Assembly (NCBI RefSeq): GCF_000158815.1
Contig: NZ_GG657738.1
Span: 6,274,576-6,338,575 of the forward strand
Direction: 5' to 3'
Length of the DNA stretch: 64,000 nucleotides
Origin: Micromonospora sp. ATCC 39149
GTDB taxonomy: Bacteria; Actinomycetota; Actinomycetes; Mycobacteriales; Micromonosporaceae
Part shown: positions 45,053-54,236 of the stretch, one piece after another
Position numbering within the stretch: position 1 is the stretch's first letter
Layout of the letters: the number at the start of each line of letters is the position of its first letter
Position numbers and translations under genes: made by a program
The notes under the pieces: model-generated
What the model was told of the DNA's origin: nothing
The model's database searches: none
What the model saw: the letters and a program-made list of their open reading frames with translations, nothing else

Positions 45053-45421
45053 CGGCTGCGGACCGATCGCAGCAAGGGGCCAGCAGATCCACCACGACGC
45101 GACGTTGGCCAGCGTTCGCCACGGCCAACGCAGCAGGTCGGCAGCAGGCAGCCCGGCAGGGCGGGACAGCACGACCGCGCATTCACCCAGGACCAGGGCC
45201 ACGCTCGGCCTCGTCGGCGCGTGGAAACGTGCCGGCGCCGTCGGTCGGCGTGGTCGGATGGGCGTGCGCTGACGCCATCCGTGAGGGGGGATTGGCTCGG
45301 CGGGCGACCACGAATGCCGAATCGCCGCTGGTCGCGGCGCTATTGCCGCTGATATCCGGTTCGCCATCGACCAGATGACGGCATGGTGCCGCCCGCCGTG
45401 CCGCTGCCCGGCGGTCCTGGC
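45053..45421. other. intergenic stretch without a supported gene
   Basis: The SARP gene and the cysteine synthase-like gene converge on these 369 bp. Open frames exist on both strands but none has a ribosome site or recognisable family. It marks the probable right border of the biosynthetic cluster. Confidence 0.5.
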
Positions 45422-46348
45422 TCAGGTGGACCGCGCGTACACGCCGCTGCTGAGGTATTTCAGGCCGGAATCGACCAGCAGGGTGACCACCGTCGCGTCT
45501 GGTCCCAGGCGTTGTCCGATCCGGATCGCGGCGGCCACGTTGCCTCCCGAGGAGGTGCCGGCGAACAGGCCCTCCTCTCGGGCCAGGCGCCGGGCCATCG
45601 CCTCGGCGTCTACGGTGGAAACCGGAACGACCTCGTCCACCAGGTCGGGATCCCACATCGGCGGGGTGTAGCCAATACCGATTCCCTCGATGCGGTGGGC
45701 ACCGGGCCGGCCACCGGACAAGACCGCGGACTCCGCGGGCTCGGACGCGATGATTTTGACCTGTGGTCGATGCCTTCGCAGCACCGTGCCCACCCCGCGG
45801 AGCGACGCCGCGGTGCCGATCGACTGGACGAAGGCGTCGACCCGCCCGCCGGTCTGTGACCAGATTTCCTCACCCATCGGGTGGTAGCCGGCGATGCTGT
45901 CGGTGTTGTTCAGCTGATCCGTCCAGTAGGTCCCCGGCTCGCGGCCGATGGTCCGGGCCGTGTCGATCATGGCCTGGATGAGTTCCTTCGTGATGAGCCG
46001 CCCGGGGCTCGGGATGACCGTCAGCTCGGCGCCGAACGCCGCCATCTGGATCAGCTTGTCCTCACTGAAGGCGTCGGAGGTTACGATCCGCAGCCGGTAG
46101 CCCTTGACCGCGGCGACGAGGGCCAGGGACGCTCCGGTGCTGCCGCCGGTGTATTCGACGATGGTGCCGCCGGGCCGCAGCCGGCCGTCGCTCTCGGCTG
46201 CGCCGATCATCGCCCGCGCCATGCGGTCCTTCATGCTCCCGGTGGGATTCTCGCCCTCCACCTTCACCAGCACCCGGGCGCAGCCGGGTGGCACCACCCG
46301 GCTCAGCTCGACCAGGGACGTGTTTCCGATCGCTGCCAGCACACTCAT
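45422..46348 (-). CDS. cysteine synthase / cystathionine beta-synthase family PLP enzyme
   Basis: 308 aa. Fold-type II PLP enzyme: IGNTSLVEL at the start, PLP Lys in NPTGSMKDRMA near residue 42, YTGGSTGASLALVAA near 66, GTSSGGNVAAA near 265. It matches O-acetylserine sulfhydrylase-like proteins. ATG 46348 overlaps the stop of an amidohydrolase gene, so the two form an operon, facing a MarR regulator. This pairing suggests a degradative or detoxifying role for an amino compound rather than bulk cysteine synthesis. It is distinct in sequence from the SbnA homologue in the cluster. Confidence 0.87.
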   Translation of the reverse strand: MSVLAAIGNTSLVELSRVVPPGCARVLVKVEGENPTGSMKDRMARAMIGAAESDGRLRPGGTIVEYTGGSTGASLALVAAVKGYRLRIVTSDAFSEDKLIQMAAFGAELTVIPSPGRLITKELIQAMIDTARTIGREPGTYWTDQLNNTDSIAGYHPMGEEIWSQTGGRVDAFVQSIGTAASLRGVGTVLRRHRPQVKIIASEPAESAVLSGGRPGAHRIEGIGIGYTPPMWDPDLVDEVVPVSTVDAEAMARRLAREEGLFAGTSSGGNVAAAIRIGQRLGPDATVVTLLVDSGLKYLSSGVYARST

Positions 46349-47562
46349 GCCACCATGCTCGCTTCCCTCAGCACCCGGTGGGCCAGCGTGCGACCGGCGT
46401 GGCGCAGGGCGGCCAGGTCGAGGTCGACCAGTCGCCCGTCGCGCTTGACGAGGCGGCCGTCCACGATGACGGTGTGCACGTCGGCTGGGGTGGCGTTGGT
46501 GACGGCCGCGGCGGCGGACGGCGAGGGCAGTCCATTCAAAAGGACCAGGTCCGCGCGTTTGCCTACCTCGATCGTGCCGACGAGCTGGTCGAGGCCGATC
46601 GCCCGGGCACTGTCCAGGGTCGCGGCGGGGAGTATCGCCGCGGCCGGGAGCATGGTGCCGGTGCGCAGTCGTTCGGTGCGCAGAGTGTCGCGCATCGGCT
46701 CGAAGAGGTCGGCGGGCGCGTTGACCACCACGTCGGTGCCTACGCCGGGGCGGGCACCGGCGTCGCGTAGCCGCCCGTACGCGGACGTGCCGTGCCCCAT
46801 GGTGGCCTCGACGACGGGTGTGACGGTGACTCCGGCGGCGGTGTCGGCGAGCATCTTGGCGTCGTCGGCCGTGATCGCGTTCAGGTGCACGAGGTTGACG
46901 TGCGGGCCGAGCAGGCCCGCGTCGTAGAGCGCCCGGACCGCTGGTCCGGCGGCGTGCATGGAGACGGTGACACCCATGTCGCGGGCGAGCCGGACCGACC
47001 GCACGGTGTCGTCGTGGTCGCCGTACTCCATGCCCGCGACGGCGAACCCGGCGGTGACCGTGGCGGGACCGCGCTGGACCCGCCGCGCGTACGCCTCGTG
47101 GTCGGGGTGGACCAGGCCGACGACGGCGCGGATGCCAGCCGCCGCGTAGGCGTCCCGCACCGCGTCGGTGTGCGTCTCGGTGGTGGTCGTGTTGCTCCAG
47201 TCGAAGACGGTGGTGATGCCGGCGTCGAGCGCCTCGGCGGCGCCCAGGAGGGTGGCCAGCCCCGCGTCGTGTGGTGTGTAGCCGGTCAGTATCGGCCCGA
47301 GCACGGTGGCCAGGTAGTCGGGAAGGGTCATGTCTGCGCCGGCGCCACGCAGCGGCGCCTGCCAGACGTGCCGATGGCTGTCGACGAGCCCGGGCATGAC
47401 GATCATGCCGGCGGCGTCGATGACCGTGGTGCCGGGCGCGCCGGTCAGCCCCGGCGCGAGTGCGGTGATCACGCCGCCGTCGACCAGCACGTCGGTCTCC
47501 GGCCGCTCCGCGCTGCCGTCGCCGGGCACCACGTGACCACCTTTGAGCAGGACTTGCGTCAC
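46345..47562 (-). CDS. metal-dependent amidohydrolase (cytosine deaminase/TRZ-ATZ-like)
   Basis: 405 aa. Amidohydrolase superfamily: MPGLVDSHRHVWQAP near residue 55 carries the HxH metal site, SMHAA near 205, VNLVHLNAI near 228 and GVGTDVVVN near 280 supplies the Asp, then IEVGKRADLVLLNG at the C-terminus. Members deaminate or dechlorinate purine/pyrimidine- and triazine-like compounds; the exact substrate is not readable. It is co-transcribed with the PLP enzyme downstream. A palindromic operator (47577-47608) sits just upstream, shared with the divergent marR gene, so it is probably ligand-induced. Confidence 0.88.
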   Translation of the reverse strand: MTQVLLKGGHVVPGDGSAERPETDVLVDGGVITALAPGLTGAPGTTVIDAAGMIVMPGLVDSHRHVWQAPLRGAGADMTLPDYLATVLGPILTGYTPHDAGLATLLGAAEALDAGITTVFDWSNTTTTETHTDAVRDAYAAAGIRAVVGLVHPDHEAYARRVQRGPATVTAGFAVAGMEYGDHDDTVRSVRLARDMGVTVSMHAAGPAVRALYDAGLLGPHVNLVHLNAITADDAKMLADTAAGVTVTPVVEATMGHGTSAYGRLRDAGARPGVGTDVVVNAPADLFEPMRDTLRTERLRTGTMLPAAAILPAATLDSARAIGLDQLVGTIEVGKRADLVLLNGLPSPSAAAAVTNATPADVHTVIVDGRLVKRDGRLVDLDLAALRHAGRTLAHRVLREASMVA

Positions 47563-47576
47563 CGTTACCTCCCTAT

Positions 47577-47608
47577 AAAGCTTTCCGAAAAGCTATCGGA
47601 AAAGCTTT
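47577..47608. promoter_or_regulatory. MarR-type palindromic operator
   Basis: AAAGCTTTCCGA (47577-47588) is followed after AAAGCTA by TCGGAAAAGCTTT (47596-47608), an inverted repeat with one inserted A. AAAGCT appears three times. It lies between the divergent amidohydrolase and marR starts and is AT-rich compared with its surroundings, fitting autoregulation and repression by the adjacent MarR protein. Confidence 0.75.
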
Positions 47609-47636
47609 CTTCAGCGCAAGGCGGTATCCTCGCCAT

Positions 47637-48134
47637 GTGAGCAGAGACACCACGGACGTGACCGCCGAGGCATGGGAACGCGAGCTGCCCGGCGTCGTCG
47701 GCGACGAGCTCCAGCTGGCCAAACGCGCCGGGCGGCTGGCCGCCATGTTGAACCAGCGGGTCGAGCCCGAGCTGGCCCGGCTCGGGCTGACCAAAGCCGA
47801 GTACGAGATCCTCGCCGTCCTGCGGGCGTCCGGCTCGCCCTACCGGCTGCGGCCGTCCGACCTGGCCCAGCGGCTCGTGCTCTCCTCCGGCGGCACCAGC
47901 AACGTGCTGCGCCGACTGACCGCCGCCGAGCTCATCGAGCGGGAAGAAAACCCCGAGGACGCGCGCAGCTCCTGGGTGCGGCTGTCCCCGCACGGGATCA
48001 AGACCGCCGAAGAAGCGGTCCGAGCGGCCACCGCCGCCCAGACAAAGGTGCTCGACCCGGTCCCGCAACAAACCAGACGAGCCGCGATCGACGCGCTTCG
48101 CGCCCTGCTCATCGCGCTCGACGACACCGCCTGA
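47637..48134 (+). CDS. MarR-family transcriptional regulator
   Basis: 165 aa. Winged-helix MarR protein: LGLTKAEYEILAVLRASG near residue 55, RPSDLAQRLVLSSGGTSNVLRRLTAAELI recognition helix region near 75-105 and ENPEDARSSWVRLSPHG wing near 110. The GTG start at 47637 is set by the open frame and lies downstream of the palindromic operator. It most likely represses the divergent amidohydrolase/PLP enzyme operon and itself. Confidence 0.9.
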   Translation: MSRDTTDVTAEAWERELPGVVGDELQLAKRAGRLAAMLNQRVEPELARLGLTKAEYEILAVLRASGSPYRLRPSDLAQRLVLSSGGTSNVLRRLTAAELIEREENPEDARSSWVRLSPHGIKTAEEAVRAATAAQTKVLDPVPQQTRRAAIDALRALLIALDDTA

Positions 48135-48150
48135 CCCCAGACGCGAGGGC

Positions 48151-48840
48151 TCAGCCCTCCGCCGGTACCCACTCCTGCCACCGGCCAACGGAAACGAACC
48201 CGGCCCGCGTGTACAGCCGCTCGGCCATCGCGGTCGACTGCAGGCTCGCGGTGACGAACCCGCGGTCCCTGGCCCGGGCGAGCGCACGACGCAGCACCAC
48301 CGTGGCCAGACCCCGCCGGCGGGCCGACTCACGGGTGGTGACGAACGAGACGTTGACGTCCGTGCCGACCGGGATGAGCACCAGTCCCGACTCGTGTCCC
48401 TCGGTGACGAACGTCCACAGGCCCGGTACACCCCGCAGCAGGGCGGGGTCCACCTCGGTGAGCTCCGCGACGACCTCCGGCGCCACCTCCTCCAGCACGC
48501 CGTCGTCGGCGCCGCCCGACAACGGCACGTCGCGCAGGTCGCAGCACATCGGCACGGTGGTCATATCCCGCCGCAGCCCGGCTGCCTCGATCACCGCGGC
48601 GGTCTCCTCGTCCGCGGACCAGACCGCATACTGCACGGTCCCGGCGAACACCGCCAGCGCCGCCGGCAGCGCGTCCGGACGCAACAGGACGGCGTTGTTG
48701 AGCACCGGGTAGCGGGCAAAGCGTGCCGCGACGAACCCGTCACCACGCACGACCTCCGCGTCCCGGTGCGGCGCCGCGAGCGCCTGCCACGACCCGATCA
48801 ATGACATGAGGTACCGCTCGAACGAAACCGTATCCCGCAT
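48151..48840 (-). CDS. GNAT-family N-acetyltransferase
   Basis: 229 aa. The acetyl-CoA binding motif A is RESARRRGLATVVLRRAL near residue 175, followed by ASLQSTAMAERLYTRAGF, typical of the C-terminal GNAT fold. The N-terminal ~120 residues form a variable domain (FARYPVLNNAVLLRP). Substrate unknown. It converges with marR, only 16 bp apart, so the two transcripts overlap or share a terminator. Confidence 0.87.
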   Translation of the reverse strand: MRDTVSFERYLMSLIGSWQALAAPHRDAEVVRGDGFVAARFARYPVLNNAVLLRPDALPAALAVFAGTVQYAVWSADEETAAVIEAAGLRRDMTTVPMCCDLRDVPLSGGADDGVLEEVAPEVVAELTEVDPALLRGVPGLWTFVTEGHESGLVLIPVGTDVNVSFVTTRESARRRGLATVVLRRALARARDRGFVTASLQSTAMAERLYTRAGFVSVGRWQEWVPAEG

Positions 48841-48870
48841 CCCAGTTCCAGGCAGTGACGATCAAGTGAG

Positions 48871-50052
48871 TCAGCGACCCAAAGGATACGCGGGCGGCCG
48901 ACAGGTCGCCTGACCGGACTCACCCGCGTACACCGGGACCCGCACCTCGACGCGAAGTCCGCCGGCGCGGCCCGGTGTGAGTGTCAACGCTCCGGCGTGG
49001 GCGGAGGCGACGGCATCCACGATGGCCAGACCCAACCCGTGCCCGCCGGTCGCCGCGGTGCGGCCACCGGCGCGGTGGAAGGCGGTCCGCAGGCGGGGCA
49101 GGTCGGCGGCCGGCACCTCTGGACCGGAGTTCTCCACGACGAGGACCGCCACGCCGTCGTCGCTGGTGAGTTCTACCTCGACGTGGCCGTTCGGGGTGTT
49201 GTGCCGCGCGGCGTTCTCGACGACGTTGCGCACCAGGAGCTGGAGCAGTACCGGGTCACCTTCGACGCTGACCGCGGTCAGCCGTGCCTGCACGTGCAGC
49301 TCGCCGCCCGACAACGGCTGCAGGTGCGCGTCCACCAGCGCCGCCACATCGACCAGATGACGCTGGCCGAGGCCATGCTGGGTGCGGGCAAGTTGGAGCA
49401 GCGACGTGGTGAGCTGCTCGCATCGCCCCGCCGCCCGCTCGATCCGGCGCAGTGCCGATCGGTAGTCCTCGATGGACGCGGCTGGCCGCGCGAGTGTGAC
49501 GTCGACGGCCGCGCCGATGACCGCGAGCGGCGTGCGCAGTTCGTGCGAGGCGTTGGCGACGAACAGCCGCTGCGCGTCGAAGGCACGCTGGAGCCTGTCG
49601 AGCATGGCGTCGAACGTGTACGCCAGCTCGGCCAGTTCGTCGCGGGCGCCGGTGTAGCCGATGCGCGCGCCGAGCGAGTCGGCGGAGAGCCGGCTCGCCA
49701 GGGTGGCGATGTCGCGCACCGGGCGCACCGCCTGGCCTGCGGTGAACCAGCCGAGCACCAGCGTCGCGGCGGCCATCGCGGCAAACGCCACGGCGGACTG
49801 CCACAGTGCGGTGGCGAGTACGTCGGCCTGGACCGCCTCCTCGATGTCGACGATCACGTCGGATCCGCCACCGGCCGTCGCCCGTTCGAGGTCCTCGGGT
49901 AGCGGCGTCGCGCCGGGCCGGGCGAGCTGCCACCGGACGAGCAGGTACGTGAGCGTGAGCAGTGCGGCGCCGCTCAGCGCGAAGAGCCCCGCGTAGAGCA
50001 GCGTGAGCTTGACCCGGATCGTCAACCGGGACCGGATCGCTGGTGGTTTCAT
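48871..50052 (-). CDS. membrane sensor histidine kinase
   Basis: 393 aa. Two membrane helices (about residues 15-38 and 85-105) enclose a short ~50-residue extracytoplasmic sensor; a HAMP-like linker follows (QAVRPVRDIATLASRL). The H-box is NASHELRTPLAVIG near residue 185, the N-box NVVENAARHN near 290, the G-box GGHGLGLAIVDAVA near 350. ATG 50052 overlaps the response-regulator stop. It should phosphorylate the regulator encoded just upstream. The signal is unknown. Confidence 0.92.
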   Translation of the reverse strand: MKPPAIRSRLTIRVKLTLLYAGLFALSGAALLTLTYLLVRWQLARPGATPLPEDLERATAGGGSDVIVDIEEAVQADVLATALWQSAVAFAAMAAATLVLGWFTAGQAVRPVRDIATLASRLSADSLGARIGYTGARDELAELAYTFDAMLDRLQRAFDAQRLFVANASHELRTPLAVIGAAVDVTLARPAASIEDYRSALRRIERAAGRCEQLTTSLLQLARTQHGLGQRHLVDVAALVDAHLQPLSGGELHVQARLTAVSVEGDPVLLQLLVRNVVENAARHNTPNGHVEVELTSDDGVAVLVVENSGPEVPAADLPRLRTAFHRAGGRTAATGGHGLGLAIVDAVASAHAGALTLTPGRAGGLRVEVRVPVYAGESGQATCRPPAYPLGR

Positions 50053-50705
50053 CGCAGCCGGTAGCCGCAGCCGACGACGGTCTCGATGGCTTCCGGCTCG
50101 CCAAGCTTGTGCCGCAAATTTTTGATCACCGTGCGAACGGCGTTGGTGAACGGGTCGGCGTTCTCGTCCCACACCCGGTCCAGCAGCTCCTCGGCGCTGC
50201 ACAACGCACCATCGCGGCGCAGCAGCTCGGCCAGAACACCGAACTCTTTGCGGGTCAGCCGGATGAAGCGGCCGGCCCTGCTCACCTCGTGCCGGGCCTG
50301 GTCGAGGCGGATGTCGCCCCGGCTGAGCACACTGCTGGCCGGCGCGGCCGCCCGCCGGCCCAGCGCGACGAGGCGGGCGACGAGCTCCACGAACGCGAAC
50401 GGCTTCGGCAGATAGTCGTCGGCTCCGATGAGCAACCCGTCGACCCGGTCGTCCACGGTGCCGGACGCGGTGAGCATCAGGATCCGCGCTGGTGACGCTG
50501 ACCGGTGCAGAGCCCGGCACACGTCGTCGCCGTGCAGCACGGGCAGATCGCGATCGAGGACGACGACATCGTACGGCGTGGTGAGCGCCTTCTCGACGGC
50601 GCGGGCGCCGTCACCGGCGACGTCCACCACGAAGTGCTGGTCGCGCAGGCCGGCCGCGATGAGCTCCGCCAGGTCGACGTCATCCTCCACCACCAGTACG
50701 CGCAT
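50049..50705 (-). CDS. OmpR-family response regulator
   Basis: 218 aa. Receiver: VLVVEDDVDLAEL at the N-terminus, phospho-acceptor Asp in VVVLDRDLPVLHG near residue 51, LPKPFAFVELVARL near 100 with the conserved Lys. The C-terminal winged helix includes IRLTRKEFGVLAELL and VRTVIKNLRHKLG. GGAGGGGGACC precedes ATG 50705. It is translationally coupled to the kinase. A ChaN-like lipoprotein gene is divergent from it and may be a target. Confidence 0.93.
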   Translation of the reverse strand: MRVLVVEDDVDLAELIAAGLRDQHFVVDVAGDGARAVEKALTTPYDVVVLDRDLPVLHGDDVCRALHRSASPARILMLTASGTVDDRVDGLLIGADDYLPKPFAFVELVARLVALGRRAAAPASSVLSRGDIRLDQARHEVSRAGRFIRLTRKEFGVLAELLRRDGALCSAEELLDRVWDENADPFTNAVRTVIKNLRHKLGEPEAIETVVGCGYRLR

Positions 50706-50884
50706 GGTCCCCCTCCAGGTTGCCACAGCCACCGCAGAGCGGTCGCCACCAGCCAGTCTGCCTGCGGCGATGTGTCTTCCGTGTGTCGGACCGCGCCCCG
50801 CTGCCGCCACCGGTGCACGTGTTTTCTGGCCAGGCGGGCACCGACGGGCGCCCGAACCGGACATCCCGCACAGAAGGAACACGA

Positions 50885-51982
50885 ATGACGTACCAGTTTT
50901 CCCGTCGGGCAATGTGCCGCGCCTTGCTGCTCGGCAGCGCCGGCCTCGTCGCCGGCTGCAGCACGCCGCAGCCGGCCGCCCCGCCCGGTAGTACCGCCGA
51001 ACCGCGCGCGGTGCCTGCGGTCGACGGCATCGTGGCCGCCCTGCGGGACCACCCGGTCGTCGCGATCGGCGAGACGCACGGCAGCCTGGAGTTGCACGAC
51101 TTCCTGCTCACACTGATACGCGACGCGCGGTTCGCGGCCGCCGCCCAGGTCGTTGCCGTCGAGGTCGGGGCCACCGCTCAACCCGCGATCGACGCGTATC
51201 TGGACCGCCGGCTCGGCGACAAGGCGCTGCTCGCCACACTACGCAACAGCATCTTCAGCGACAGCGGCGCGGCCGACCCGCGTACCGTCGATCTCTATCG
51301 AACGGTGCGGGACGCCAACGCCGACCGCGAGCCGCATCACCGGACGCGGATCCTCGCGGCGGACGCTCCGTTGTCGTGGCAACAGGTGCCGGCCTCGGAC
51401 ACCGTGGACAAGGATCGGGAGGCCGCGATGGCCGCCGTCATCGGCGCGGGCGCGCTCGACCAACGACAGCGGGTGCTCTGGGTCGTCGGCGGCGCGCACC
51501 TGGCGACGCAGGCAGCCAGGGGTGCGCTGGAGCGGCATGCAGGTCAGCCCATCTACACACTGTCGCTGTACACCGGCTTCGGTCGCAGGACCCAGGAGCT
51601 GGAGGGGCGTACCGCAGCTTGGCCGGTCCCCGCGGTGGTACCGACCCGGGGCACCTGGCTGACCGGCGTCGACCAACTGGGCAACCCCGGCGCACCCGGC
51701 GACGTCATGCAGCCTGTCGACCCGCCGGCACGCGGCACGCAGCCGCTGCCGGGCACCGGGCTACCCACCCAGCCCGTCCAGCCCACCCTGGCCGACGTGG
51801 ACGCGCTGCTGTTCCTCGGACGGTGCGGCGGATTGCGCCCCATGCTGCCACCACGCTCCGTCTTCGCCGACCACACCTACGCCGCTGAACTCAACCGCCG
51901 CTCACGCGTGATGTGGGGCCGCGACTTCGACGTGGATGCATACTATGCCGCCGCGTCGGCCCAGTTCGGCGGCCGATGTTGA
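50885..51982 (+). CDS. lipoprotein with ChaN/erythromycin-esterase-like domain
   Basis: 365 aa. An N-terminal twin-Arg-like stretch (SRRAMCRALLLGSAG) and lipobox LVAGC near residue 23 predict lipoprotein export. The mature part begins VVAIGETHGSLELHDFLL, the ExxH core of the ChaN/erythromycin esterase fold that binds haem or hydrolyses lactones, followed by a Pro-rich segment (residues 280-310). Divergent from the two-component system, which may control it. Role unknown; haem or metal binding at the cell surface is a possibility. Confidence 0.7.
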   Translation: MTYQFSRRAMCRALLLGSAGLVAGCSTPQPAAPPGSTAEPRAVPAVDGIVAALRDHPVVAIGETHGSLELHDFLLTLIRDARFAAAAQVVAVEVGATAQPAIDAYLDRRLGDKALLATLRNSIFSDSGAADPRTVDLYRTVRDANADREPHHRTRILAADAPLSWQQVPASDTVDKDREAAMAAVIGAGALDQRQRVLWVVGGAHLATQAARGALERHAGQPIYTLSLYTGFGRRTQELEGRTAAWPVPAVVPTRGTWLTGVDQLGNPGAPGDVMQPVDPPARGTQPLPGTGLPTQPVQPTLADVDALLFLGRCGGLRPMLPPRSVFADHTYAAELNRRSRVMWGRDFDVDAYYAAASAQFGGRC

Positions 51983-52071
51983 GCACGGCGTCACGCAGAC
52001 CCAGCCCGGGTCGGCCCCGACGAGCCAGCCGCATCCACGCGCACGGCGGCCAAGCGGATGCCGGGTGCCGG

Positions 52072-53049
52072 TCACGACGCGCGGGCCGTTGGCGCCAGGG
52101 TGCGGAACGTCTGCCGGTACACCGTCGGCGAGACCCCGATCGCGGCGGTCAGGTGCTGACGCAGCGACGCGGCGGTGCCGAAGCCGGCCTCGGCAGCGAC
52201 CTGGTCGACCGGCAGGTCGGTGGTCTCCAGCAGACGGCGGGCGTGTTCGACCCGCTGCCGCGCGAGCCACTGCACGGGTGTCATGCCGACCTCGGCGCGG
52301 AAGCGGCGCGAGAACGTGCGTACGCTCATGCGGGCGTGCCGGGCCAGTTCGGCGAGGGTGATCGGCCGGTGTAGCTCTCCGAGTGCCCACTGCCGGGTCT
52401 CGGACGTCGTCGCGGTCGCCGGCTCTGGCACCGGACGGTCGATGAACTGCGCTTGGCCGCCCTCGCGCCAGGGCGGCACGACGCACAGCCGTGCCAACCG
52501 GTTGGCGACCGCGCTGCCGTGGTCGCGGCGTACCAGGTGCAGACACAGGTCCACGCCGGATGCCACGCCGGCCGCGGTGAGCACCTGTCCGTCGTCGACG
52601 AACAGCACGTCGGCATCGACCTTCACATTCGGGAACGTGCGCTGGAAATGATCCGCATTGTTCCAGTGCGTGGTGGCAGGCCGGCCGTCAAGCAGCCCGG
52701 CGGCGGCCAGGACGTACGAGGCTGTGCAGATGGACACGATCCTCGAATCCGGCCGCAGCCGGCGCAGCGCCGCCGTGACCAGCTCGGGCAGCCAGTCCTG
52801 GTCGTCCTCCGGGTCGCACACGAAGGGCGGTAGCACCAGTGTGTCGGCCGTGTCGATCACCTCTGGGCCGTGCTGGACGGCCACGGTGAAGTCAGCGCTG
52901 GTGGCGACTGGATTGCCGTCGACGCTGCAGGTGACGACCTCGTACAGCGGCTGACCGTCGGAACCGGCAGCGGTACCGAAGATGCGGACCGGAATGCTCA
53001 GCTCGAACGGGTACACGCCGTCGAGCGCCAGGACGACCACACGATGCAT
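52072..53049 (-). CDS. GlxA-type AraC-family transcriptional regulator
   Basis: 325 aa. The N-terminal half is a DJ-1/PfpI-like domain (VVVLALDGVYPFELSIP, SICTASYVLAAAGLLDG with the nucleophile-elbow-like Cys). The C-terminal half carries two AraC HTH motifs (TLAELARHARMSVRTFSRRF and PVDQVAAEAGFGTAASLRQH). Typical of GlxA/FtrA regulators. It is divergent from a quinone reductase gene 100 bp away, its likely target. Confidence 0.9.
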   Translation of the reverse strand: MHRVVVLALDGVYPFELSIPVRIFGTAAGSDGQPLYEVVTCSVDGNPVATSADFTVAVQHGPEVIDTADTLVLPPFVCDPEDDQDWLPELVTAALRRLRPDSRIVSICTASYVLAAAGLLDGRPATTHWNNADHFQRTFPNVKVDADVLFVDDGQVLTAAGVASGVDLCLHLVRRDHGSAVANRLARLCVVPPWREGGQAQFIDRPVPEPATATTSETRQWALGELHRPITLAELARHARMSVRTFSRRFRAEVGMTPVQWLARQRVEHARRLLETTDLPVDQVAAEAGFGTAASLRQHLTAAIGVSPTVYRQTFRTLAPTARAS

Positions 53050-53150
53050 GGCCAGATCCTTTCACATATTGGCGATCTGGCCACTCGAACCCGGGCCGCC
53101 GCTCCGGCAGGGTGGATCGCGCACACCGAAGACGAACAGAAAGGCATACG

Positions 53151-54077
53151 ATGCGTGCGATCGAACAGGACCGGTTCGGCGGGCCGGAGGTCCTCAACCT
53201 GGTGGAGGTCGACCGCCCCGAGCCCGGCCCGGCGGAGGTACTCGTCCGGGTCCACGCGGCCGGGGTCAACCCGACCGACTTCTGGCACCGCGCGACCGGA
53301 GGCCTGCTCGGCCAGCCGGTGCGGCTGGGCTGGGACCTGTCCGGGGTGGTCGAGGCCGTCGGTGTCGGCGCCGCGCTGTTCCGCCCCGGTGACGAGGTCT
53401 TCGGCATGCCACGGCTACCGCAGGCGGCCGGCACCTACGCGGAGTACGTCACGGCGCCATCGCGCCATCTCGCTCGCAAGCCCGCCGGGCTGTCCCACGT
53501 CGAGGCGGCCGGTCTGGGGCTCGCCGGGCTCACCGCATGGCAGGCCCTCGTCGACGTCGCCGGTGTCCAGCCGGGCCAGCGCGTACTGGTTCACGCGGCC
53601 GCGGGCGGCGTCGGCCACCTCGCCGTGCAGATCGCCAAGGCGCGCGGCGCGCACGTGATCGGCACCGCAAGCGCCGCCAAGCACGCGTTCGTCCATGGGC
53701 TGGGTGCCGATGAGGTCATCGACTACACCACGACGGACTTCGCCAAGCGCCTCCACGACCTCGACGTCGTCATGGATTCGATCGGCGGCGAGTACGGGCC
53801 GCGCTCGCTGCGGACCTTGCGCCCAGGCGGCATCCTGGTCGCCCTCGCCTCGCCGGCCGAGACGTACCTGGAGGAGCAGGCAGCCCAGCAGGGCAAGCGC
53901 GCCCGATTCATGATCGTCGAGCCGGACGCTGCCGGGCTCACGTCGCTCGCCGGCCTGGTCGGCACGGGGCAACTTCGCGTCGAGGTGGACACAGTGCTGC
54001 CCCTCGACCAGGTCGCCAAAGCCCACGAGATCGGCCAAACCGGCCGCACCAAAGGAAAGATCATCCTGACGCTCTGA
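53151..54077 (+). CDS. zinc-independent NADP oxidoreductase (quinone reductase/MDR family)
   Basis: 308 aa. MDR-superfamily enzyme: VRVHAAGVNPTDFWHR near residue 40, DLSGVVEAVGVG near 70, nucleotide-binding VLVHAAAGGVGHLAVQ near 145, and the C-terminal AHEIGQTGRTKGKIIL. No structural zinc cysteines, as in quinone oxidoreductases. ATG 53151 follows AGAAAGG. It faces the GlxA-type regulator and probably belongs to an electrophile or redox response. Confidence 0.9.
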   Translation: MRAIEQDRFGGPEVLNLVEVDRPEPGPAEVLVRVHAAGVNPTDFWHRATGGLLGQPVRLGWDLSGVVEAVGVGAALFRPGDEVFGMPRLPQAAGTYAEYVTAPSRHLARKPAGLSHVEAAGLGLAGLTAWQALVDVAGVQPGQRVLVHAAAGGVGHLAVQIAKARGAHVIGTASAAKHAFVHGLGADEVIDYTTTDFAKRLHDLDVVMDSIGGEYGPRSLRTLRPGGILVALASPAETYLEEQAAQQGKRARFMIVEPDAAGLTSLAGLVGTGQLRVEVDTVLPLDQVAKAHEIGQTGRTKGKIILTL

Positions 54078-54236
54078 CCTCCTGCGTCAATCCGGGCGAC
54101 AACCCGACTGAACGCGGTCGCACCGCGTCGTCCGCCACACGTGAGTGCTCACCTCGCCGGGAGAGGGGATCAACGTCGATTCCGGCAGACTAGATGAGCG
54201 CGTAACGCCCTCCCTTGCTGAGATCACGTCACTGGG

